A stretch of DNA of 64,000 bases from Pseudoalteromonas piscicida (GTDB lineage Bacteria; Pseudomonadota; Gammaproteobacteria; Enterobacterales; Alteromonadaceae). A program made the translations under genes and the position numbers. Shown here piece by piece: positions 19,204-27,774 of this stretch. Position 1 is the first letter of the stretch. The number at the start of each line of letters is the position of its first letter. The notes beneath the pieces are model-generated. The model had not been told where the DNA came from. It did not search any database and worked only from the letters and a program-made list of their open reading frames with translations. The stretch covers positions 682,001-746,000 of the forward strand of contig NZ_CP011925.1 in the NCBI RefSeq assembly GCF_000238315.3, given 5' to 3'.

Positions 19204-19365
19204 ATACCAGTTGTATTAAGTAAATGATCTATCTTGAAGCGGGGAAATAGCTTTAGTAGCAAGGCAAAAATTTTGATATTTAGTTGTTCTAAATGAGAAA
19301 TTTTTAACGAAGCTAATATGCTATTTCACCCTTCAAATTGATTAGAGAATTAATTCAATTGGTAT
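19204..19365. repeat. ATACCAATT-family MITE-like element, copy B
   Basis: The 162-bp element begins with ATACCAGTTGTATTAAG and ends with AATTCAATTGGTAT, an imperfect inverted repeat. It contains an internal stretch (GTTGTTCTAAATGAGAAA) that recurs in inverted orientation at 23518-23717. It ends 37 bp before the threonine aldolase start, so it may supply part of its promoter. Confidence 0.7.
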
Positions 19366-19402
19366 TATGCTGTGTGCTCCTCTTTTGACAAGGATAATAT
19401 TG

Positions 19403-20413
19403 ATGGATTTTAGATCTGATACGGTTACGCAACCGACCCCCGCCATGAAACAAAGCATGTTTGATGCACCGCTTGGTGACGATGTTTATGGTGATGATCC
19501 AACAGTAAATGCACTTGAACAGTTTGCGGCTGAGCGTCATGGTTTTGAGGCTGCGCTATTTACCAGCTCAGGTACGCAAGCAAATCTGCTTGCACTGATG
19601 AGCCACTGTGAAAGAGGGGATGAATATCTTTGCGGCCAACAAGCGCACAATTATAAATTTGAGGCGGGTGGTGCGGCTGTGCTTGGGTCTATTCAACCGC
19701 AGCCACTAGAAAACGAGGCCGATGGCAGTATTTGCTTAGAAAGAATTAAACAAGCAATTAAACCTGATGATTTTCATTTTGCGAAAACTAAGCTGCTTAG
19801 TTTAGAAAACACCATTGGTGGCAAGGTATTAAGTCTAGAATATATCGCACAAGCCAGAGCGCTGTGTGATGAGCGTGGCTTAAAACTTCACCTTGACGGT
19901 GCAAGAGTCTACAACGCAGCAGTTGCGTTAAAGGTTGATATCACAGAAATCGTAAAGTATTTTGATTCATTTACTATTTGCTTATCTAAAGGACTTGGTG
20001 CGCCGGTTGGCTCTTTATTGCTTGGTGATAAGGCGTTGATAGACAAAGCGAGAAGGCTTAGAAAAATGCTTGGTGGCGGTATGCGTCAGGCGGGTATGCT
20101 CGCGGCGGCTGGTCTTTATGCTTTGCAACATAATGTAGAGCGTCTCGAGGAAGATCATCAAAACGCGCAATATTTAGCTGAAAAACTTGAGCAACTGCCT
20201 GGGTTTAAGCCATGCAAGCACTTGGTACAGACAAATATTATCTTCGCTGAAGTGGAAGCTGGCATTGATCTTTTTGCGGCAGCAAAGCAGTTAAAGGTTA
20301 AGGGCATTAATATCACTCCAGGATATCAAGGCATGCGATTTGTGACGCATATGGGGGTGAGCCGCGCCGATGTGGATAAGCTAATAACAGAACTCACTAA
20401 TTTGTTGATGTGA
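19403..20413 (+). CDS. ltaE: low-specificity L-threonine aldolase
   Basis: A PLP-dependent aldolase (336 residues from this start) that cleaves L-threonine and allo-threonine to glycine and acetaldehyde. Family hallmarks are the N-terminal MDFRSDTVTQPTPAM, GDDVYGDDPTVNALE, the FTSSGTQANL phosphate-binding loop, HLDGARVYNAA and the PLP lysine K196 in LSKGLGAPVGS. ATG at 19403 is preceded by AAGG at 10 bases and matches the usual family N terminus; an upstream in-frame start at 19367 lies partly inside the repeat element. It stands alone. Confidence 0.93.
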   Translation: MDFRSDTVTQPTPAMKQSMFDAPLGDDVYGDDPTVNALEQFAAERHGFEAALFTSSGTQANLLALMSHCERGDEYLCGQQAHNYKFEAGGAAVLGSIQPQPLENEADGSICLERIKQAIKPDDFHFAKTKLLSLENTIGGKVLSLEYIAQARALCDERGLKLHLDGARVYNAAVALKVDITEIVKYFDSFTICLSKGLGAPVGSLLLGDKALIDKARRLRKMLGGGMRQAGMLAAAGLYALQHNVERLEEDHQNAQYLAEKLEQLPGFKPCKHLVQTNIIFAEVEAGIDLFAAAKQLKVKGINITPGYQGMRFVTHMGVSRADVDKLITELTNLLM

Positions 20414-20500
20414 TAGATGTTACACGTCTTTACATCGAGTGTATTTCATTTGGGAACGATTACTGCTAGTTTTGTGCGAAAGTTAAGCAAGGAAAATTTA

Positions 20501-21007
20501 ATGTTCTCTTCGTTGATAAAGGCCACTTTTGGTATTTCTGCTTTGCTAATCAGCACCGCAAGTGTTGCCAATTCGGTCGATTTTTCTGCTGGTACTGGCT
20601 ATCCATTTTTTGGTCAAATTGAACTGTCTCTTCCACAGGCCGATAGTAATAGTCGATGGTATGGAAATTATCTTATTGGTCTGGACGATGGGTTTTCTGT
20701 AGGCTATGAGAAAGCGGTGTCTGACAATAACAAACATGCGATAGGCGTGGTGTTAGGGGCTTTGGGAGCAAGAGATGCGGGCCCCGTATGTGAAGACGAT
20801 GATAATATTACATGTGGTATTTTTGAGCCAATTATCGACCTCTTTGATAGTGAAACGACAAATGGTATCGGTGTAAGTTATAGCTACTATTTTACCAGTA
20901 TCAATCAACCAGGTTGGCGGGTTAAATTGGTTGCAGGTTATGGTGAAAGTGATAGACATAACGTTGATCGCGCTGATGGCAGTTTAATTTTTAGCTATCA
21001 GTTTTAA
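20501..21007 (+). CDS. small outer-membrane or secreted beta-strand protein
   Basis: This 168-residue protein has a cleavable signal peptide (SLIKATFGISALLISTASVA, cleaved about residue 21). Alternating hydrophobic strands and the C-terminal aromatic SLIFSYQF suggest a small outer-membrane beta-barrel. I do not recognise a specific family. ATG at 20501 follows AAGGAAA; an in-frame upstream start at 20417 would add 28 residues ahead of the signal peptide and is unlikely. It converges on the TonB receptor gene. Confidence 0.6.
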   Translation: MFSSLIKATFGISALLISTASVANSVDFSAGTGYPFFGQIELSLPQADSNSRWYGNYLIGLDDGFSVGYEKAVSDNNKHAIGVVLGALGARDAGPVCEDDDNITCGIFEPIIDLFDSETTNGIGVSYSYYFTSINQPGWRVKLVAGYGESDRHNVDRADGSLIFSYQF

Positions 21008-21010
21008 GTC

Positions 21011-21047
21011 ATCGCCCTATTACCATTGGTCTCGGTTCTAGGGCGAT
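21011..21047. terminator. bidirectional terminator between convergent genes
   Basis: ATCGCCCTA (21011-21019) pairs perfectly with TAGGGCGAT (21039-21047). It is flanked by T-rich sequence on the right and lies between the convergent gene ends at 21007 and 21069. Confidence 0.7.
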
Positions 21048-21068
21048 TTAGTTCTTATAATTTAATCG

Positions 21069-23231
21069 TTAAAACTTATACTTTACGTTAGCACTAATAG
21101 TTCTACGCTGTCCGTAGAAACAGTCTCCACGGAACAAACAGCTGGTAATAACCGTTTTATCGCTGACATTATCAACTTGCAAACTGAATTGATATTGTTC
21201 AATGTCATAGCCAATCATCATATCAACAAGCGTAAAGTTGTCGGTCACTAATTGCTGATGTAGTGTTTGTCCGTTTAGTTCAACTGTACGACTGCCATCG
21301 TAGGTTTCTCCCACATGTCTGATACCGGCACCAAATTTAAGCCCAGGAAGCCATTCGTCCGCGCGGTATGTCGCCCAAATTGAAGCTAAGTGCTTTGGTG
21401 TTGCTGAGAGCTGAGCATCATCTGTGATTAACGTAACCAAGTCCTGCGCTACATAGAGTTCTGTAGGTGACAGCGGAGAAACGTCTTGTTCCGTATCTGA
21501 ATAAGAATATGCCGCATAAATATCAAGGTGCTGCCATTCAAGCTGGGCTTCAAGCTCGAATCCTTTTACCGCGATTTCACCGTCTTGTACTTCAAATTCG
21601 GGGGACACTTTTCGTATTTGATTTTTGTCTTTGATTTCAAATATAGATGCCGTGATAAGGTGTTCAGTACCTGTTGGCTGATATTTCAAGCCAAGTTCAA
21701 CTTGCTCGCCCTCAAGCGGTTTATATGCGCCACCTTGTGGTTTTTGTCCAAATACAGCCTTAAATGATTCAGAATAGCTAGCATAGGGTGCTATGCCATT
21801 CTCAAACTGGTAAAGCACACCAATCCTACCTGTTGTGGCATTCTGACTATTCTTGATTGCACCTGCTGTTTGCACTTGATTTGAAACGTCATCATAGCGA
21901 AGTGCCGCATTGAGTACCCAGCTGTTTATTTCTGCAGTAACTTGTGCATAAGCACCAAGCTGCTTGTTATTTAGCGTATTTTCAGGGTTATCGACAACCG
22001 CAGTTGGTAACTCAGTGCTTTGTCCATACACTGGGTTATATAAGTCTAATGGTGCTGCAACGCCGCGGCCGCGATCAGAGTCAGTATCTGCATTTTGGTA
22101 ATCAACACCTGAAACCATAGTGAGTTTAACCACATCCAGTTCCAAATATTTATGGAATTGAAGATCCATCGTCACACTACGTGCACTTGAATCGGTGAGG
22201 CTGGCGATACGCTTAACAGTGCGTTTGTCGGCTTCAAATTTTGGTGGCCAAGAATAAATGGTACGGTACTCGGATGAACTATCGCTGTAGCGACCGGAGA
22301 ACTTAATATGTGTGTCTAAATCAAAGCTGTGCTCAACAATAGCGGTGATTGCTTGTTGCTCAGTATCATATTTATCCCAGCCTGGCTCGCTGACGAAACG
22401 CTCACTGGGAATTTGGCCATATTTTGCTGGTAGAATAGTGCCTTCATGCGGGAAGAATTGCGTTGAAGAGCCTGATTCATTTCTCTGAAGATTGGTAAGT
22501 AGGGTAATTTTAGTTTCATCTGAAGCAAGCCAGCTAAAGCTTGGTGTAAGCATCAGGGTGTTGTCATCAACATAATCGGTCTGCGTGCCGCTGTCTCGAT
22601 ACATGGCAACAGCACGTGCTTGATACTCTTGCAGCTCACCAAATGTGGTGTTGTAATCAAGTGCTAGTTGCTTACGGTCGTAGTTACCCACTTGTGCCCA
22701 GATCTCACCTTCAGTGTCTGCTTTTGGCAATTTTGATACTGCGTTGACGATACCACCTGTAGACCCTTGTCCGTAAAGTACTGATGAAGGGCCTTTTAAA
22801 ATCTCGACGCTTTCAAGCGCATAAGGGTTAGTACGCGTGTTGTTGTAATTGCCAAACAGTTTTTGCAGGCCGTCAACATAGAGTAAGGGGTCGACGCCAC
22901 GAATTTTAGACCAGTCGCCTCGAGTATCAACGCCATATGGCCCATTATAAACACCCGCAACATACCCAATCGCATCTTGCAGCGTTTCTGCACCTAAATC
23001 AGAAATACGTTGCGCTGTTAATACAGAAACTGAAACTGGCGTTTTGACGATAGGAATTGCTGTTTTTGACGCAGTAGCACTAACGTATGAAATCAGACCT
23101 CTTGGGCTAACTTCGATGATTTCAATGTCGTCTTTATCTTGTTTGGTTTGCTCTTGTGCAATTGCGGAGCAAGACAACGCCAGTGCAACACTGGCAATAA
23201 GGCTTGGATATTTGTATTTAAATGAGCGCAT
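21069..23231 (-). CDS. TonB-dependent siderophore-type receptor
   Basis: An outer-membrane receptor of 720 residues for ferric siderophores or haem-like ligands. It has a signal peptide cut after SAIA (about residue 25), a TonB-box-like DIEIIEVS, and a plug with TPVSVSVLTAQRISDLG, TLQDAIGYVAGVYNG and VEILKGPSSVLYGQGSTGGIVN. These are typical of the TonB-siderophore (FhuA/FpvA-like) group. The barrel ends in ISANVKYKF. A Fur-like box lies about 50 bp upstream, so expression is probably iron-repressed. The ligand cannot be read. Confidence 0.87.
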   Translation of the reverse strand: MRSFKYKYPSLIASVALALSCSAIAQEQTKQDKDDIEIIEVSPRGLISYVSATASKTAIPIVKTPVSVSVLTAQRISDLGAETLQDAIGYVAGVYNGPYGVDTRGDWSKIRGVDPLLYVDGLQKLFGNYNNTRTNPYALESVEILKGPSSVLYGQGSTGGIVNAVSKLPKADTEGEIWAQVGNYDRKQLALDYNTTFGELQEYQARAVAMYRDSGTQTDYVDDNTLMLTPSFSWLASDETKITLLTNLQRNESGSSTQFFPHEGTILPAKYGQIPSERFVSEPGWDKYDTEQQAITAIVEHSFDLDTHIKFSGRYSDSSSEYRTIYSWPPKFEADKRTVKRIASLTDSSARSVTMDLQFHKYLELDVVKLTMVSGVDYQNADTDSDRGRGVAAPLDLYNPVYGQSTELPTAVVDNPENTLNNKQLGAYAQVTAEINSWVLNAALRYDDVSNQVQTAGAIKNSQNATTGRIGVLYQFENGIAPYASYSESFKAVFGQKPQGGAYKPLEGEQVELGLKYQPTGTEHLITASIFEIKDKNQIRKVSPEFEVQDGEIAVKGFELEAQLEWQHLDIYAAYSYSDTEQDVSPLSPTELYVAQDLVTLITDDAQLSATPKHLASIWATYRADEWLPGLKFGAGIRHVGETYDGSRTVELNGQTLHQQLVTDNFTLVDMMIGYDIEQYQFSLQVDNVSDKTVITSCLFRGDCFYGQRRTISANVKYKF

Positions 23232-23279
23232 GATTAATCCCTATGATCTAAGTTTGCGCAAATGATATTGTAGATGAGA

Positions 23280-23299
23280 GTGATTATCAATATCATTGT
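23280..23299. promoter_or_regulatory. Fur-like box upstream of a TonB receptor
   Basis: GTGATTATCAATATCATTG resembles the Fur consensus in GATA/TATC-type hexamer repeats. It lies upstream of the minus-strand receptor start at 23231. Confidence 0.65.
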
Positions 23300-23517
23300 T
23301 CTGTAATTTGCAAATATTACAAAGCTTTATTCTAGACTACGTATTGATGTGCCTTATATTTGAGCGGCGCTCGGCAGCACAGCGCTTTGAGCAGTACTTA
23401 ACGTTTTCCCAATCTCTTTGCTATTTTTTCCGCCAATAAAACGGACGTTTGCAAATAGGGCATACTTTATAAGGTAGATTTGGTTTTTTATGAGCCATGT
23501 AAGGGTTATACCAATTA

Positions 23518-23717
23518 GTCTTAATACTTGCTCAATTTGACGGAGCAAATCTGACGCTAACTGCGTTAAAAATTTCTCATTTAGAACAACTAAATAGCAA
23601 AATTTTCGCCTTGCCTACACGGATGTAGGTATCTTGGCGATAGCAGGACGCGGTAGCGGGGTTATCGACAAGACTTTCTCGCCTCAAAATAGAGCACTTA
23701 ATTAAGCCAATTGGTAT
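23518..23717. repeat. ATACCAATT-family MITE-like element, copy C
   Basis: The 200-bp element starts with ATACCAATTAGTC and ends with AAGCCAATTGGTAT. Its core GTTAAAAATTTCTCATTTAG is the inverse of the core in copy B at 19204-19365. It fills most of the 583-bp gap between the TonB receptor and the sulfur fusion gene; the remaining ~220 bp upstream show nothing else clear. Confidence 0.72.
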
Positions 23718-23761
23718 TAGTCATTTTTAGTAGTCATACGGTAATGATGAAAAACGAGATC

Positions 23762-23795
23762 AAAAAAGCCCCATAGCAAGCGCTGTAGGGGCTTT
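23762..23795 (-). terminator. terminator after the sulfur fusion gene
   Basis: On the minus strand AAAGCCCC (23795-23788) pairs with GGGGCTTT (23772-23765), followed by further T residues. Confidence 0.9.
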
Positions 23796-23814
23796 AGAAA
23801 GGAAACGGTAAAGG

Positions 23815-26082
23815 TTATGCAGATGGAATGAGTGCATACCCTCCTTTTAAATGTCCGATATTATGAAAGCCAAGTCTCGCCAGCGCTTGTGCGGCAGCTT
23901 GTGAACGGCTGCCGCTGCGACACACCAACACCAACTCTTTCGACTTGTCTTGACTATGTTTGCAAATAAAGTCAGTAAGGCGGGTGAGGGGCACATTTTG
24001 ATCAAATGCTCTGTCGTGGTTTAGGGCATATTCATGCGGTTCTCGTATATCAATTAACAGCACACTTTCGTTGTTTGCGATGTGGGCATTGAGCTCTTTT
24101 GTGGTGTACTCGTGCAATTCAAATTGGTTTTTAGTACAAACCGTTGCGCCACACATGATCTCGCTGCCAGCCTCATCAACAATGTTTTTGTCTATTTGTG
24201 CCTTTTTCTCGACAAATATATCAACAGCAATGTCATGTTGAAGCACACTATTTAATAGCAAATTACGATTACACTCTGCTGCTAGGGTGGTTGCAAACTC
24301 ATTGTTGTAGTCGTGGCTTGGACATAACAAAGTATCGGATTCGATAAGTTGAGCAAGTAACTGAATGCTGTGCATCATCGCTTTTGATGAGCTGGTGGAG
24401 AAGTTGGTTCTACCTAGCGCCCCCATTAGGATTAGATCACCACAAAAAACGTATCTAATGGTGTACTCACCTTGCTGTTGCTCCAATAGCATAAAGGTGA
24501 CGCTATCTTCCGTATGTCCAGGGGTGGCTAGTTTTGCAAGACGGTAGTGACCAATGGCTAGCGCTTCAAGTGGCTGGCCTTTAAATTCAATTTGTGTAGT
24601 TTGAGTAGGCCAGCCTAAATGGTCGCATGTTTGTTTTGGTAAAGTCAGTGCGGTTCGACTCGATTCGTGATCTGCGTGACCATGTGTATCAAGCGCAGCG
24701 AGCAGTGTTAGCTGCTGGCATTCCAATATCGTATTAAGACGCTCTACCAGCTCAGGAAGTGGATCGATAATAATCGCCGTTTTTGACTGCTTATCAGCAA
24801 ACAGCCAACAGCATGCACCACCCACTTTGAATTGTACTAGACCGTCAAGCGCTTCTTTATTGTTAACGCCATTCGCCGCTTGCATGAGACAGCTGTGACC
24901 GAGTGCCTGAGCACAATGGAGAATGCGCTCACACGCCGCGTCTATTTCAGTTTGGGTTGTGGCAGGACCAAAAGACAGTCGAATAGCCGACTCGCTTTGC
25001 CATGCAGGGAGTCCCATGGCATCTAGCACAAAACTGCGCGTTACCTTTGAACTGCACGCTGAGCCCGAGCTGACACGGATGTTTGCTGCGTCGAACAAAT
25101 CCATGATTTCTTTTGAGCTAAATCCCGGAATTGCAAAGTTTAGTGTAGTTGGAACGCTATTACTGAATTGATTATTAAATACAATTGTCGGGAACGCATC
25201 TTTAAGCGTTTGTGTCAGTTGATTTCGAAAATTGTGTAGTTTATCTACGCTTGCAAATTGGCTGTCATTTTCTTTTAGCAGTTCGTCAAAAATCACACTC
25301 AGTGCGGCAAGGCCTGGCAAGTTTTCTGTTCCTGAGCGTAAACCGCTCTCTTGACCGCCTCCTGCAATAAATGGCGTAAACGGTGCGGTTTCTCGAATAT
25401 AAACAAAACCGATGCCTTTTGGTGCATAGAGCTTATGGCCGCTAAAAGGTGCGTAGTCAATTGTTGTTCTTGCTAGGTTTAAGCTGCGTTTGCCCAGCGC
25501 CTGCACACAGTCAACCATCCAAAAAATATCTGAATTATGCTTTCTTATTACTTCTTCTAATTTGTTCAGGTCTTGATATACACCAGTTTCATTATTAACA
25601 GCCATAGTGCAAATCATTAGCGCATTAGGCACTTCATTTGCGATAAACGCTAAATCCAGATTACCTGCACCATCAACTGGAATAGCTTTGACATCGGCAT
25701 TAATTTCTAAAATTTGATTCCAATGTTTGAGTGATTCAGGCACCGCTTTGTGTTCAGTTGCCCCGTAAAGTAGCGTATATTTTTTGTTTGGCTGTATCTT
25801 CTTTTTTGCTTCACAAAGGGCTGATAGTATGCCGGTCTGGATGCCCTCGGTTGCGCCACTGGTGAAGATCACTCGACCATGACCAGAACCTAAAACAGCA
25901 CGTGCTTTTTGACGAGTATGCTCCATCAGTTGCTTCGCTTGAAGGCCTGTAATATGGCTGCTGCTGGGGTTGCCAAACATGGTTTTCATGGTAACCAATG
26001 CTGCGTCTGCTGCTTGCTCTAATACAGGGGTTGTTGCATTAGCATCTAGATATATTTGAGGTAACACCGTTTCTACTGTCAT
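23815..26082 (-). CDS. cysteine desulfurase - persulfide-dioxygenase-like MBL - rhodanese fusion
   Basis: A 755-residue three-enzyme fusion for sulfane-sulfur chemistry. Residues about 1-385 form a NifS/IscS-type cysteine desulfurase with YLDANATTP, the PLP lysine K217 in SGHKLYAPKG and active-site C343 in SSGSACSS. Residues about 400-645 form an ETHE1-like metallo-beta-lactamase with metal ligands H467, H469, D471 and H472 in THGHADH, then ATPGHTEDS, FCGDLILMGALGRTNF and CPSHDYN. Residues about 655-750 form a rhodanese with C721 in CRSGSR. ATG at 26082 follows AAAGG; an upstream in-frame TTG at 26106 is unlikely. It is divergent from a TauE/SafE-type exporter. Confidence 0.88.
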   Translation of the reverse strand: MTVETVLPQIYLDANATTPVLEQAADAALVTMKTMFGNPSSSHITGLQAKQLMEHTRQKARAVLGSGHGRVIFTSGATEGIQTGILSALCEAKKKIQPNKKYTLLYGATEHKAVPESLKHWNQILEINADVKAIPVDGAGNLDLAFIANEVPNALMICTMAVNNETGVYQDLNKLEEVIRKHNSDIFWMVDCVQALGKRSLNLARTTIDYAPFSGHKLYAPKGIGFVYIRETAPFTPFIAGGGQESGLRSGTENLPGLAALSVIFDELLKENDSQFASVDKLHNFRNQLTQTLKDAFPTIVFNNQFSNSVPTTLNFAIPGFSSKEIMDLFDAANIRVSSGSACSSKVTRSFVLDAMGLPAWQSESAIRLSFGPATTQTEIDAACERILHCAQALGHSCLMQAANGVNNKEALDGLVQFKVGGACCWLFADKQSKTAIIIDPLPELVERLNTILECQQLTLLAALDTHGHADHESSRTALTLPKQTCDHLGWPTQTTQIEFKGQPLEALAIGHYRLAKLATPGHTEDSVTFMLLEQQQGEYTIRYVFCGDLILMGALGRTNFSTSSSKAMMHSIQLLAQLIESDTLLCPSHDYNNEFATTLAAECNRNLLLNSVLQHDIAVDIFVEKKAQIDKNIVDEAGSEIMCGATVCTKNQFELHEYTTKELNAHIANNESVLLIDIREPHEYALNHDRAFDQNVPLTRLTDFICKHSQDKSKELVLVCRSGSRSQAAAQALARLGFHNIGHLKGGYALIPSA

Positions 26083-26334
26083 GACTGAGCCTTTAGGTAT
26101 AAGCAAATTACCGATATAACAAAAAGTAATAAGTAATTATTTATAGTTATAATAAGGGAGATAGGCGTACGTTTCAACTATTGAGGATGTGTTTCTTGCA
26201 GACTAGATAGAGTGATGTTTAATGTAAAATTAATTTGAAAAAAATGTATTCATCATGTTTAATTGCGTTCGCTCAAAGGCAAGGCGAGCAAGGTAATCGA
26301 AATGGTAAGGAAAGGCTCTTAGAGTAATGGATGA

Positions 26335-27240
26335 ATGATGTTGCAACGAATAACAAAACCGACAATGTGGCCGTTATTTTTTACACTGGGTGTGTACGCT
26401 ACGTTGATCTGGGTACAAGGCTTTTATCAGGCGCTTGGCCAAATTATCAGTGAATCCCATATTGCGCTTACCATGGCGTTGGGATCGTTTGTGGCAGGTG
26501 GAACGGCATTAGGTGGTGGCGCTGTTGCATTTCCTGTGATGACTAAATTATTAGATATAGATCCTGCTACTGCCAAGGTATTTTCTCTAGCGATACAAAG
26601 CTTTGGTATGACCGCGGCGACCATTACCATTTTCTGTCGCCGAATTCCGGTATATAAAAATGTTATTTTAATGGCGTTGCCAATGGCTGCGCTTGGTGTA
26701 ACGCTCAGCCTATTATATATCGCACCTCTAGCACCTAGGCTCCTCGTTAAGTCTATTTTTAGTTTTTTGTTGCTCTGCTTTGCACTAACACTGATTTTAA
26801 GGTGGTGGCGTAAGGCACATCATCAACCTAGCAGTGAGTTTATCCAACCTAAAATGCTACGCTTTATGGTTGTAGCATTAATTGGAGGTATAGCGAGTGG
26901 ATTGGTAGGGTCGGGTGCAGATATCGCACTCTTTGCCTTGTTGGTGATTGCTTATAATGCAGATGTGAAAAAGGCGACTGCAACCTCTGTCGTGGTGATG
27001 ACGTTTACCTCATTGATTGGAAGTAGCATCAATGCGTGGCATCTCAATACGATCACCAGTGAAATAAATGGCTATTTGCTAGCGGCAATACCGATTGTGG
27101 TCGTTGGTGCCCCCTTAGGCGCTTATGTTTGTTCAAAAGTAAAAGTAGGGCATTTGGTCAGTTTTCTTTTAGTCTTGATTGGGCTTGAAGTGAGCTTTAC
27201 CTGTTATGAGTTATATCCGACGCTGCTAGGTTTGTTTTAA
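26335..27240 (+). CDS. TSUP (TauE/SafE) sulfite/organosulfur exporter family
   Basis: An inner-membrane protein of 301 residues with about eight hydrophobic segments. It fits the TauE/SafE family, whose members export sulfite, sulfoacetate or related anions. GSFVAGGTALGGGAVAFPVMTKLL near the N terminus and VALIGGIASGLVGSGADIALF in the middle are the paired family repeats. Two adjacent ATG codons (26335 and 26338) could serve as starts. It is divergent from the desulfurase-dioxygenase-rhodanese fusion across 252 bp, so export of the sulfite or thiosulfate made by that enzyme is a reasonable inference. Confidence 0.85.
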   Translation: MMLQRITKPTMWPLFFTLGVYATLIWVQGFYQALGQIISESHIALTMALGSFVAGGTALGGGAVAFPVMTKLLDIDPATAKVFSLAIQSFGMTAATITIFCRRIPVYKNVILMALPMAALGVTLSLLYIAPLAPRLLVKSIFSFLLLCFALTLILRWWRKAHHQPSSEFIQPKMLRFMVVALIGGIASGLVGSGADIALFALLVIAYNADVKKATATSVVVMTFTSLIGSSINAWHLNTITSEINGYLLAAIPIVVVGAPLGAYVCSKVKVGHLVSFLLVLIGLEVSFTCYELYPTLLGLF

Positions 27241-27242
27241 TC

Positions 27243-27508
27243 TAGGGCCTGTTTATCTTTCAAGTTTGTTTTTGCAGCAGTTTGATTGGTATTTATACAA
27301 GGCAGAGCCTGTGTAGCATAGTTGTTCTATGTGAGTCAGGCGATAACACAGTAGAAATGCCAATCAAGCGCTGCCCTTTGGGTTCACCTGAGTGCGTTTT
27401 GTTCATTGTTGCTCAACTTTTGCCTAGATTACTAGGCGGCAAGTCGAGCGTCGCGACCAAAATACACTCAGGAGAACAAAAATCAAACAGCAAAGGTCAA
27501 CAGGCCCT
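27243..27508. repeat. TAGGGCCTGTT-family MITE-like element
   Basis: The 266-bp element is bounded by TAGGGCCTGTTTATCTTT and AAAGGTCAACAGGCCCTA, 18-bp inverted ends matching at 16 of 18 positions. It has no transposase and lies at the 3' end of the exporter gene. Together with the Fur-like box it accounts for the 534-bp gap before the next receptor. Confidence 0.75.
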
Positions 27509-27650
27509 AATGCGGTTTACAAAATTGGGTAAGCCGCGCAGCGAGGAAATAACGAAGTTAGATTACGCTCGCTAAATAAAAATATCCATCCGTTACACTT
27601 TATTATCATCTTTGCGTGTATTGCAAAAAACATTACAAATTTAAAATGTA

Positions 27651-27669
27651 AATGATAGTTGTTATCATT
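27651..27669. promoter_or_regulatory. Fur box upstream of a siderophore receptor
   Basis: AATGATAGTTGTTATCATT has arms AATGATA and TATCATT around five bases, a good match to the Fur palindrome. It lies about 105 bp before the receptor start. Confidence 0.8.
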
Positions 27670-27774
27670 ACTATTGTTTTGCTAAACTTCGCTCTCTCTC
27701 TGATAAATTATTTTCTGAAATAGGTATTCGTGGCTATTTCAAAAAGATCCAATTGCGTAGTTTGGAGTTAAAAA

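Noticed and set aside
27282..27575. 97-aa ORF on the plus strand
   Set aside because: It lies mostly inside the 266-bp inverted-repeat element, has no family-like sequence and no ribosome-binding site, so it is treated as non-coding.
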